DNA of 64,000 nucleotides from Fragilariopsis cylindrus CCMP1102 (taxonomy: Eukaryota > Bacillariophyta > Bacillariophyceae > Bacillariales > Bacillariaceae). Of this stretch, positions 21,796-31,980 are shown in pieces. The position numbers and the translations under genes are program-made. Each line of letters starts with the position of its first letter. Within the stretch, counting starts at the first letter, position 1. Below the pieces are notes generated by a model that was not told the origin of the DNA, made no database searches, and saw nothing but the letters and a program-made list of their open reading frames with translations. The stretch covers positions 992,001 through 1,056,000 of the forward strand of contig FMBT01000291.1 of NCBI GenBank assembly GCA_900095095.1, in the 5' to 3' direction.

Positions 21796-23276
21796 TTTCT
21801 CCCTTTCTATTCGAATCTCAGCTTCAGAATCGGAATTGGAATTGACTTTGCCTGGAGTATGTATACTGGACTACTGTTCTTGTCCTCGATGCATCAAACG
21901 ATCACGGCGACGAGCAATGATCATTGTCTTAAATCATCATTTTGCATTTCCATTGCTTTTTTGAGCAAATTTAAAAATAAAATGACAGTCACGCGGGATT
22001 AACCTTATCCGTCTGCTTTTCTGTTGATGTATCCACCTTTGATAGAGAAGAGGAACAGTACAGTATGGTTCAGTTCTTCCTTGGCACTATTTATTGTATT
22101 GCCATTGTCTGCAGATAAATTATACAGGTGGGGCAGTATTGTTACAGAGTTCATATATTGCCTCCTGAGAGTGCAAGAGAGGACTTGTCTGAGGCATCAT
22201 GCTGAAGGAAGCCACTTTTCCAGTCTGTTTACCCAATACAATAGTAGTTGAAATGAGAGACAATGTTATTATAGTAGCTTTTGTCTTCATAATAAATCTC
22301 AAAGGCACCAATACTAAGCAGGAATCATTTTAAAAGTCACAAGTAACCTCTAGTTGGTGTGATTTCTTGTAGGAATGTTCCCAAATCTGTTACTAAGTAA
22401 GTTAGTAGGAGTGTAGTTGTTATTGGTGGCTTCTATTTCCATTGCTAAAAACGACCAGTTAATCAATAAATTAATCAATCAAGAAACAGTTACAAGGGGG
22501 ATCATTAATGGAATTTATTTTATTACCGGTAGTATTAAAAAAATAGAGGCCCCCTAAAACTTCGGAAGATCCGTGAACCATCCTGTATAGTGTATCGTAT
22601 TAGGGAGTATATAATTAAATTTGCCGCGAATACTTTTTGTTCATACTCAATTTGAAAATACTTGTCAACGGAAATGTTTTACATAGGACTAAACCTTTTA
22701 CACGTGCAACGTGATGTCGATGCTGGGCAGGCAGTTTTAAGTTTCGCTCAGTATTCTAGAGAGAACTTCCTTCTTGATCTCCGATTGACAAGGATGCTGT
22801 GGTAAAATTAGACCTCGAATTATAATTTTATATACTCGGAAAGCAATGATACAATTACGCCAAAATTGGAAAAAGTTACTGAAAACATATTTATCGTAAC
22901 CTCACTTCAAGTGCGAACTGTTCTTCAATTATTTCACCGGCTTATCGCCATCGCGCACTTCAATTGCTTATTACTGGAATTTTCTATTTTTTACACTATG
23001 AGATGCGCCAACAGGATTATGAAAATGTACTACTGTATCAAGAAGTGAGCTAAGTACCTTGTATGTCACATTATGTACAATGTATCTCACACACGATAAT
23101 TATTGTGTTGGAGGACACGATTAAAGAATAAATCTGAAGTAGGTTGCGACATTCAAAATATTAAACGCACATGAATTACCATGAAAACACATTCTTTTGA
23201 ACCGTTTCAACAATACATTGTGATATAAGATCTACAAGACGAAGTGCTCTACTCTGATAAGGTAATCGCACACACA
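21796..23276. other. divergent intergenic region, possible EME1 5' extension
   Basis: The first 80-130 bp upstream of the EME1 ATG look coding in frame (NSNSDSEAEIRIEREK) back to a TAG. The rest is AT-rich with no recognisable gene or RNA. Confidence 0.4.
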
Positions 23277-24077
23277 ATGAATTCTAAACCGAATCATCTT
23301 GGTAATCCTCTTATGATAGGCAGCGTCGGCTATCGATATAATCCATCCACAAGTCCTGGAAGTACGTTTTCAAGAAACGATGATATCAAGCAAACAAAAC
23401 AGCAATCTTTAGCTTTAGATGAGTATTTACAAAAACCTCGTTTAACAACACCAACAACAATAAGAACAACTACTCCAACAACGAAATCATTATCATCTAC
23501 TTCTGATTGCTCGTCGATACCGCTTTATGTTCCTACCGGGAGTATGTCAGGATCTCATCACCAACAAACACAACACAGTCCGTGTTCTCCTTATCATCAT
23601 CGTCCAAGACTCGAAAACAGAAGTTCGTCAATAGGTCTACCATCACAGTATCCTGGTCATGATTGTAGTGGTAGTCTCGAAAGTTGTGTACTAGAAGAAC
23701 TACTAGACTTTGATGTATTTTTTGGACCATCTTCATCTTTCTCTTCTGAATCATTAAATACCGAAGAAGAATGTCTCCCAAGTCGGACGAGCCTCACTGG
23801 AGATGATGGTGATAGTAGTATGAAATGGGGATCTTCCTCACAATCACCAAAAGATATATTAAGAGATTCATCATCATCATTTCGTATCTCTCCTCCTCGA
23901 AGGAATCAAGTCGTAGCAGAATTGTCCTCCTCAAGGAAATGTATACCAACATTACCAATGCTTGACGGACCACCAAGAAGATCAAATCATCACAGAAGAT
24001 CACGAGGTATGGGAAGTATGGAATTTCACAATGTAGTGTTAAAAGATCTGAATATGGATATGGATATGGATATATGA
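23277..24077 (+). CDS. unknown Ser/Pro/His-rich protein (266 aa)
   Basis: A single exon; ATG 23277 (MNSKPNHL) is the first in the frame and TGA ends it. The protein is Ser, Thr, Pro and His rich with no signal peptide or membrane segment. A short ordered-looking acidic/hydrophobic patch (CVLEELLDFDVFFGP, about 140-155) and an end made of Met-Asp repeats are the only notable parts. The composition resembles the protein at 18857, so both may be lineage-specific disordered regulators. No family was recognised. Confidence 0.6.
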   Translation: MNSKPNHLGNPLMIGSVGYRYNPSTSPGSTFSRNDDIKQTKQQSLALDEYLQKPRLTTPTTIRTTTPTTKSLSSTSDCSSIPLYVPTGSMSGSHHQQTQHSPCSPYHHRPRLENRSSSIGLPSQYPGHDCSGSLESCVLEELLDFDVFFGPSSSFSSESLNTEEECLPSRTSLTGDDGDSSMKWGSSSQSPKDILRDSSSSFRISPPRRNQVVAELSSSRKCIPTLPMLDGPPRRSNHHRRSRGMGSMEFHNVVLKDLNMDMDMDI

Positions 24078-25834
24078 TACAACATACCAGGACATACGAC
24101 ACCAATATTGTGCCACTACATTTCGAGACATAAGCTCTGTGAGAGCAGAGATTACACATACATAAATACATACTGTACTTTGATATTAGATATATATATA
24201 TTAGAACAGCAATACTTCATTTCCACTCAAGTTCGACTCATACTTTTGTAAATATTATAATTCATAGAAGTAGAAGGGGGTGGGAACAAAATGCTACTAG
24301 CATGCATATCAGTACTTACTTGTACAGTAGCCCTGTAGCTGCCATCACATATATTTAGATCTGACACTCCAGTATTTACTTCACATACAACAGAAGTTTA
24401 AAAAGCATGCAACACTTGTTCCACTTAGATTAGAATCTGAACTTGTAACCCCACTATGCTTTATTTCTGGTAAAAAGTATTGAGTGATCAAGTTAGAGAG
24501 GAAGGTTTATTATGCCATAGATTATATCCAGGACACAGTTTATATAAATCATAACAATGTAGTTACAGGAATTGTATATTACTCCCCCCCCCCTCCCCCC
24601 TACTTACTTTGTGGTATCCTTTTCATATATATTGAGAATGGGATCAATTTCTTTGCTAGATCATTCCATTACACTATAGTACTATAGTGGTGGTGTAAAA
24701 GTTGTGAAATGATTCTGCAGCCGCCCTAGAATGAATATGTTCCCATGGAAGCATGACAATACCAACACAGAGATTATTTAAAGAGATAGATTTGTGGGAA
24801 AAACACATCTTGCAAAACATGGCCATCATTGGCATGGGTCCCTGCATAAATAAACTAGTAAAAATACCAATTTTTACTGACTAAAGTATTTCACACATGT
24901 CTGTTGATTGTGAAATACTGGAGACCTTTCATATGAGTTCCATATTATTGTCATTGGGTATGCAATGGGTATGTGAAAAAACTGGTGCACTTAGTTAGTG
25001 AGAAAAAGTAAGTCTTAATACTTTCATCCAAGGAACAATGTGATCTACTCTGCAGAAATCTACTACATGCGCTAGTATAGTATACAACAAATAAGTAGTG
25101 GAAATTTCAGATCTACTTGGGCATTAGCTAGATTGATAACATATACATATATTTATATATATATATATCACATAGTAAATCAATGAGTTAGGTTAAGTTA
25201 AGTTCAGATGCTAATCATGCCTTGATCATAGTTATCTATCCAGCAGTGCTATTGATTTCTTGTATTAGGTAGGTAGGATTGCTCGAAGCTTGTTAGTAGA
25301 AGAAGCTATATTATGCTTACTGTACAAACCTCAAAAAAGAGTATCGTCGCCGGCCGTCCGACCCTACTGTTGTGCGACTTTCATTCAAAAATATCGCGCC
25401 ACAATTAATTCGGACTTAATGACATCTAAATTTATGTCAACTTAGGACGCGAATCAAGGCAAAAAATATCTCATGCGTAATTAGACGCACCATTTCACAA
25501 CAGTGAAATTTTCCATCTGCTTCATTATTTTGCAAATTGTTATGTGAATGATGTAATCGTCACAATGACGACAAGCGTATCATCAGAGAGTAACCGATGG
25601 CGATTATGCATTTGTATTTTATATGCTGTTGAGATCTATTATAATATGATGTATTTCTCTACAACCACCTATGACTATTGTCCACAGTACCTACTGTAGT
25701 ACAAGTACATACTTGTAAAGTGTAACTCCATTCTCATTATCTATCCGTCCTGAGTGTAGATTACCTGCAACCGCTGGATAGCGTGAGTTTCTGTAAGAAC
25801 GGTATACCGGTACATTCCTAAAACGAGATAAAGA
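24078..25834. other. 1.7-kb intergenic region, mostly featureless
   Basis: AT-rich DNA between two tandem genes. It contains a C10-T-C6 run (24584-24600), TA-rich tracts and a 44-codon ATG frame at 25565 that I do not trust. The promoter of the RS gene is expected at the right end. Confidence 0.4.
24584..24600. repeat. poly-C tract
   Basis: Ten C, one T, six C. It stands out in AT-rich surroundings and is a likely place for length error. Confidence 0.9.
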
Positions 25835-27362
25835 ATGGAAAAGTCGTCTGGGAAAGTATCGATGGTGATGATGACGAAGACAGCGACCGTCGTCGAGAAC
25901 AATTAGATCGTTTTATAAGATCTAATAGATCTCGTGAAGAAGGGGGTGAAGCAGGAAGACACCATAATTACAATGGACGTGATTTTGATACACGATCCCA
26001 CTGTTCCTCCCAAAAATCAGATCCTTCTAGTGAAATAGGGAGAGGCGATCCATCTGCTGAGTCATTAGTATACCAAGGAGATGGTGGAGGAGATAGAGGT
26101 TTTCTTCCTCACGGACATGTTCACTTCGGACAAACATCTAGTACTGCTCATTTGCTCAACGGGGACCCACCCCATCAGTTCCCTCCGTCATTGTACCAAG
26201 CATCGGCAGATGCTCCAAAAAGTGATACTGCAACCGTTTGCTCTGGTAGCGTCCTGGAAGATGATGTTGAGGATTTAAGTCATTATTCTGGAGACGTCGG
26301 TCAGAGTCAGACAGCGAGTGCAAAGCACCATCATTATCCACCTCCTTCTGTGGGAACGGTTCCTACTACTCTACGTCGATCTAGTAGTCCAGAAGGAAAT
26401 AGATTAGTTGATTACGCAGCTAGATCACAAGAGGCACTCAGAGCTGTTGTTCCGAAGCAAAACAAACCGTCGTCGGCGGGTTATGCAGAATCGTCATCCT
26501 CTCATACCGGGAGTGGTGGTGGCAACGACGAGGATGTTAATATGGCTGGGATGTTACAACATAAGAAAGGTATGGGTCCACCATTATCTAGACAATGGCT
26601 TTTACAACAACATGGGAGCTCAGTTAAGTCTGGTGGATCCTACGCGGGTAGTAGTGATGTTGTGGTCAATGTAGGGAGTGATTGTGGCGGCTCGTTAACC
26701 GATATGCAGTCTGTTACGAGCCAAGAAGATGCTTTATTATTAACAGCAAATTCTGAACTTTCGGGTGAAGCGTCGTCGGGGGCTGCTTTTGCCGCATTGG
26801 ATATGGACACAAATGATAATGATACGAATAACAATATGACAACTGAAGACGAAAAAAAGCCACATCCACTACTTTGTGATCAATCAGATCGCCAAAATGG
26901 ACGTACTAGTCCAGGTGGTACGATCTATCGTGGTAGGGGCGTGCGGCGCTACAAAGGTCGGTTTTATTCCCTTCCATTAAAACGCTTTCACCAAAACGGT
27001 GTCCATTTACATTCTGACAACGAGCAAGAGGGTACTACTATGCATTATGGACATCAATCTGATAGCCAGCAGCACCACCAGCAACAAGATGTAGTGGGGA
27101 TCGTGATCGTTGTGAAGATCCTTTCAGTGGGTACAGGGACGATAATCAACGTGGTGGTGGTGGTGGTGGTGGACATGACTACCATGGCCAGGCACGTAGG
27201 AGGAGTCGAAGCAGAAGTCGCAGTCGTAGTCCTCCTTCTTCTCCAAAAAGTCGTCGTAGGATCTCTGACCAAACACGTGGATATCAAATTAAGAAAAAGG
27301 ATTGCGATGGTCATTATAATAATTCCAAGAAAAAACCTCCGCGGCATGATCGGGGTCGATGA
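25835..27362 (+). CDS. unknown disordered protein with C-terminal Arg-Ser domain (two frame breaks)
   Basis: An ATG at 25835 (MEKSSG) joins the long downstream frame if GGG at 25850-25852 gains one G. A second G in GGGG at 27096-27099 joins the C-terminal segment ending in TGA at 27360-27362. With both, one 509-residue frame results. The N-terminal part is acidic and Arg-rich (DGDDDEDSDRRREQLD), and the middle is Ser/Gly/Gln-rich and disordered. The C-terminus has a seven-Gly run, then RRRSRSRSRSRSPP, a classic RS domain, and a basic end. RS domains mark splicing factors and their partners. I see no RNA-recognition motif, so a splicing link rests only on this tail. Confidence 0.65.
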
Positions 27363-28426
27363 TAATCATATCGTCGCGGCGCGGCATTAGAGATAATAAT
27401 ATGTACATAATATAATAGATCACAACTGCAACTTTCTTTGGCCTAATGATATTGTGTCTAACTGTTTGATCAAATCTTAAATGTGCACTTCGAAGTATCT
27501 TACTGATGAGTGTGGTGAGTGCATTTGTAGCAAATGAATTTTGATCTAACCCCATACCCTATGATTGATCCATCATCAGTCATTACGATATCTTCTACCC
27601 CATTGTTTCGTCAGATATTCTAGGATGTTGCAGAATAAGATATGTACGTCATTTGTACATAATCTAGGGATGTTAGGATTTGGTAGCTCATGGTCAATTC
27701 TTACAGACAGGAGGCATTTTTTGACGAGAGGAACCATCATACTCCTACTCCTACTACTACTACTACTAATAATGCTTATTGATTATTAGTTCTTTGAACT
27801 TGGACTGAGTTTAGGAATCCTTAATCGGGTTACGCTAGATACAATTGTAGGTAGGACGCGTAATGATTTTAAAAGTTTTAGAAACTGTTACTGTAGTTTA
27901 TATATACAGTATATATATATTCTGTCTATTAACGTTACTTTAAAAGAATAATACTGTACCATACGCTAGAACAATATTTGTCACTGTACCGGTATGTAGA
28001 CAGGACCAGTCGTTGGCTTGCGTTCTGACGAACGGGACTGGATTTAATCACGGACTATCTATGACGTCGATTATATAATACCAGCACCAATAATTCCATA
28101 AATAAATGTCCACCAGATTGTCGGTTTTCCTTCGGTTCACATTTCCTTCATTCGAAAATATCTTCATTTCCGTTCTATTTTTAAGTATTTACCCTAGCTT
28201 TATTTTGCTATCCATATGCACTTCGGCACTTGCTTCTACATTATTCTACTTGACTGAAGACTGTTAACTAAGTTAGCTACCGCCGACTACTTGAAGCAAA
28301 TAGGAAGAAAAGTAAGATAGTCAATCGTCACTCGCAAACGATAAGGCAATCTATTCGAATCGGAAATAAGAGACACGAGAAAAAGAAATAAAAAACAAAA
28401 AACAATACCAGATACCACAACGAGCG
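27363..28426. other. intergenic region, nothing recognised
   Basis: About 1.1 kb between tandem genes, AT-rich, with a short CTA/ACT run near 27740-27770. The promoter of the next gene should lie near the right end. Confidence 0.4.
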
Positions 28427-29899
28427 ATGAGATCTTGCTTAGAAAGAATACTCGTACTATTTCATTATTATGTGTTCGTGGTGCTTGTTATCATTATTCC
28501 AAATAATAAAGTTGTTGATGCCCTTGAATCTTTCTATGCAAATGTGACTTTAACAGCAAATAATGGTGATCTATCTACTGTGATATATCTTCCGAGTGGT
28601 TTGAAACCGAACGATCGTACATATTATGCCTCAACACGTTTTGATTGGAGTTCGATGATTGGATCAATTACTAGAACAACGACAAATCCATTAACGGGAG
28701 AAAAGGAAACTCATTCTCTGTATGGAACAAAACAATGGAGGTTACCACATGATCCGTATTGGCCAGAGAGCGGTGTTGCTTTAGCATCTGAATTTGGTGT
28801 CGGTGACGACGGATCGTTATGTAATTTCCTTTGTGGTTGGGATCAAACCAATGAGGTTACCAATGGCGTGCTTGGTTATCAGGAGGCAAAAAATGGAGAT
28901 TCGTTTTTGAAAATTGGTGTGGGAGAATTAATTAAAGGTAGTTGTATTACCTGTGACAGTGCAGAAGATTACAAATTCAACAGTCCGTATAAATTTGCAA
29001 AGACACCCGAATGGACTTTGACAGACAAAGGTGATGGCAAATCTGTTGTATTAAGCCACAAAGCAGTATTGGGTAATAGCGGCTACAAGCTGGATAAATG
29101 CATTACCTTAAATGACGATCAACTTCTTATCAAGACATCCCTAACAAATATCGGAAAAGCATCATTCTCAACGGCATGGTACTCTCATCACTTGTTTACG
29201 TGTGATACACATCCTGTTGATCTTGGATATTCTGTAGATTTTGATTTAAGTGCCGCCAATAGTGAATATAACGAACCCAATACGTGGACCTGGGCATCTC
29301 CGATATTGAACTACGCTAAGATTAAGAATGAAGACGACAAAGTACGGATTGAAATGGAACGAGGTGTTGAATCTAACGTTAGAATCAAAGCAGAATTCGT
29401 GAAAGATGATAAAGCTAAAGGAGAATTTACAATAAGAGCATGTAATACCGCAATTAGAGAAACAATCCCAGAAGTTGGAGATAAAAATAGTGGTATCTCG
29501 ATGTACGCATACAATTTATACATCGAATCTGGTACCTTTTCGCCGGAACCACTAATTTTACTACATCTACTGCCCGGAAAAACTACGTCATGGACACAGC
29601 AACTTGATTTTGAAGATAACTATCCGCCTCCATCATCATCATCATCGTTGCCTTTGAATTCGTTACTTCAATCGGTTACAGCTACTACTCCTTCGAGTTC
29701 AACAACACATTTTACAACAACGAGTCTAAATTTTGTCGCGATAATAGCTGTAGCAATCACCATCGGAACTGTATTGTATCGGTCTACAATGACACGGAAG
29801 AGAGATAAAAGAAGAAAGCAAAACTATGTTCCAGTTCCCGATTATGATTATAGTGACGATGAAACTTTATTCAATCGATGTGATCAGGATGTGCAGTAA
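28427..29899 (+). CDS. type I membrane protein with galactose-mutarotase-like ectodomain
   Basis: A single exon of 490 residues starting at ATG 28427. A signal peptide (1-33) precedes a beta-rich domain (about 45-395) resembling a bacterial aldose-epimerase-like family: YYASTRFDWSSMIGSI, ASEFGVG, NGVLGYQEAKNGDSFLKIGVG and LTNIGKASFSTAWYSHH. A Ser/Pro stalk, one transmembrane helix (about 443-463, VAIIAVAITIGTVLYRS) and a basic then acidic cytosolic tail (YVPVPDYDYSDDETLF) follow. The tail has tyrosines next to acidic residues, as in sorting signals. The ectodomain should face the lumen or outside and may bind carbohydrate; catalysis cannot be judged. Confidence 0.75.
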   Translation: MRSCLERILVLFHYYVFVVLVIIIPNNKVVDALESFYANVTLTANNGDLSTVIYLPSGLKPNDRTYYASTRFDWSSMIGSITRTTTNPLTGEKETHSLYGTKQWRLPHDPYWPESGVALASEFGVGDDGSLCNFLCGWDQTNEVTNGVLGYQEAKNGDSFLKIGVGELIKGSCITCDSAEDYKFNSPYKFAKTPEWTLTDKGDGKSVVLSHKAVLGNSGYKLDKCITLNDDQLLIKTSLTNIGKASFSTAWYSHHLFTCDTHPVDLGYSVDFDLSAANSEYNEPNTWTWASPILNYAKIKNEDDKVRIEMERGVESNVRIKAEFVKDDKAKGEFTIRACNTAIRETIPEVGDKNSGISMYAYNLYIESGTFSPEPLILLHLLPGKTTSWTQQLDFEDNYPPPSSSSSLPLNSLLQSVTATTPSSSTTHFTTTSLNFVAIIAVAITIGTVLYRSTMTRKRDKRRKQNYVPVPDYDYSDDETLFNRCDQDVQ

Positions 29900-30201
29900 A
29901 CTAATATAATACAGTATAATAATTAATTGTACAGCCAAGAATATAATATTATTGTTTGTGATGGTACAATGACTATGCTTATACTCTTTTCATTCCCTCC
30001 CCCAAATGTTGTGTATAAAAATTACTGTACTGTTACAAACTCCTACCTTGTACTATATTGTATGATATTATTTATATTATATTGTGGTGGGGAATTTTTT
30101 ATAATGTACACAAAAATTTGACTTTGCTGCTGCTGCAAATCCAAGTAATTTTGTTCTACGTCGTTTGCCGTTTAACCTTTTCCGTTCCCTGCCTTACTTA
30201 G
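29900..30201. other. convergent intergenic stretch
   Basis: Short 3' flanks of the mutarotase-like and proteasome-like genes. Beyond the proteasome TAG (30202) a basic, Ala-rich frame (KRRRTKLLGF) lies on the minus strand but is out of frame with the gene. Confidence 0.4.
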
Positions 30202-31293
30202 CTATTGTCGAAAAATATCTTGGATATTATCCTTTTGTACACCACTATAACAAGTTGCGAGCATTCCACCTCGACAATTTTTCATCGGCTGTATTGTCCA
30301 CACATCAATTTTCGTTGACGATGAGGTTGTTGATGTTGATGTTGTTGATCCGGTCGTCGTAGTACTTGTTGTACCTTTGGCCTCATCAAGTTTCATCAAA
30401 AACCGATCAGCCATCTTAGATGCAACACTCATAACACTACTACTACTAATACGTGTTCGTGTAGTACGCGGTCTATTACTTGTAGCATCATCCTCATCTT
30501 TGTCCTTACTATCATTATCATTATTATTATTACTGACGTTGTCAGTAAATTGTGCAACTAAGTTACTCAATTCTTTTCCTAAGTTACTACGAGAATCTCC
30601 TGCACCTGCTGTACAAAATTGACATTCTTCTACACCACCACCAGGATCAGCTAAGAAAATTTTCGTTGCAGCAATTCCACCATATTCTTCATCTGAAACA
30701 CCAATTAATATAGCAGTACAACCAAGTGGACGGCAACCACCAAGTCGAGTTAATTGATGATAAAAATCTGCTGTCATTTTAGCAGCCTGTTTCGTTGTTG
30801 GTGGTTCACCATACTGTAATCGAAAGTTTTGACATTCTGTTCGTATTCTATTTGCTAACATCCTAGCATCACCTGATAGTCCAGCTGTTATCATCCATAT
30901 ATGATCATCAATCCGATGCATCTTCCCAAAGGATGAATTTTCAATACAGATACAGACACAACTTTCTCCTTCTACTACTAGATCGCCATCTCCTCCTCCT
31001 TGTTGTTGTTGTTGTTGTTGTACTAATGATTCTGATGGGATACGTATTGCACCAATGGTCGATCCACGAATAGATGCCTCTAATCCATATTCAACTTGTG
31101 CCAGTCGACCATCCTCTGTGAAGGTTGTAATTTCACGATCGTAAACGGGCCCAGATCTTCGATAAACAGGACGACGTCTCGAATGTGCAGCATGAACAAC
31201 ATTGTTGTTATTATTGTTGTTGTTAATTGAAGAAAGTAAGAGTTGCGTTGTCACTAATTGTATCAGTAGAAACAAGTAGGACATTATCATCAT
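30202..31293 (-). CDS. proteasome alpha-type subunit-like protein with N-terminal signal peptide
   Basis: A single exon of 363 residues from ATG 31293. Residues 1-24 are strongly hydrophobic (MSYLFLLIQLVTTQLLLSS), followed by an eight-Asn run and a basic stretch (HSRRRPVYRRSG). The proteasome alpha signature follows: VYDRE and DGRLAQVEYGLEA (about 48-73). The beta-sandwich Ntn fold continues with GKMHRIDDHIWMITAGLSGDAR, RLGGCRPLGCTAILIGV and FLADPGGG. Gln and Asn/Asp/Lys low-complexity inserts interrupt the fold. Ordinary alpha subunits are about 230-260 residues and have no signal peptide. The presequence, lacking an aromatic residue after a likely cleavage site, fits the periplastidial compartment (cytosol of the former symbiont) or the ER lumen. 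It ends in TAG. Confidence 0.8.
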   Translation of the reverse strand: MMIMSYLFLLIQLVTTQLLLSSINNNNNNNNVVHAAHSRRRPVYRRSGPVYDREITTFTEDGRLAQVEYGLEASIRGSTIGAIRIPSESLVQQQQQQQGGGDGDLVVEGESCVCICIENSSFGKMHRIDDHIWMITAGLSGDARMLANRIRTECQNFRLQYGEPPTTKQAAKMTADFYHQLTRLGGCRPLGCTAILIGVSDEEYGGIAATKIFLADPGGGVEECQFCTAGAGDSRSNLGKELSNLVAQFTDNVSNNNNDNDSKDKDEDDATSNRPRTTRTRISSSSVMSVASKMADRFLMKLDEAKGTTSTTTTGSTTSTSTTSSSTKIDVWTIQPMKNCRGGMLATCYSGVQKDNIQDIFRQ

Positions 31294-31796
31294 ACCTGTA
31301 CTACTTCTTTCTGTACTTTATACTTACTTCAAAAAGTATTTGCTTGTACAGTATCTATGTTCTATGTTACTTTTTATGATGATAACAAATAACAAATTCG
31401 AAAATCAAGTCGTAATGTTGGTGCACCAACATTATTTTAAAACATACTTTACACGCGCTATCGCAAGGGAATTTCACGCACAAAAGCAAGAAAGATTGAC
31501 TCAATGGATCCAATTTTAGGGTTCGCCGTACACAGTATTAAGAATATTGAATTTTGCATAGTCCTATACTAGTATTTATAGATATATATTATATAAATAT
31601 GTACATATAATATTTAAGTCAATCAAATGGTATAGTATGACATCATAACAAGCCTATGCTATGCAGTGCAATAGGATCTAGTCAAATACTGTATTTAATG
31701 TCTTTATTTGATTAATAAGTTATTTATATATTACACTATTGTTTGTTGATGATAAGATAAAAACACTTGCTAGGGTTTTAAAAAAGCTAGGTTTCT
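31294..31796. other. intergenic stretch between tandem minus-strand genes
   Basis: It holds the upstream region of the proteasome-like gene and the likely 3' flank of the remodeller. AT-rich; no feature recognised. Confidence 0.4.
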
Positions 31797-31980
31797 TCAA
31801 TGCGATGGGATGCCATTCCTCCTTCTGATGCTAGTGGTCTTATGAACAGCCAAGCGTTCCTCGTAGAATGAATGGACCTCAAGTACGGGTAGTAGTCGCT
31901 GGTGGTGGAAGAATTGTTGTGTCAGCACGTGTGACGTTTTTTAGTAGTACAAGTTTTTGAGCTGCATTATCACTCTGATT

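Noticed and set aside
26900-27010. AP2-like DNA-binding domain in the RS protein (YRGRGVRRYKGRF)
   Set aside because: Only the first few residues resemble AP2; the helix and the remaining strands are absent.
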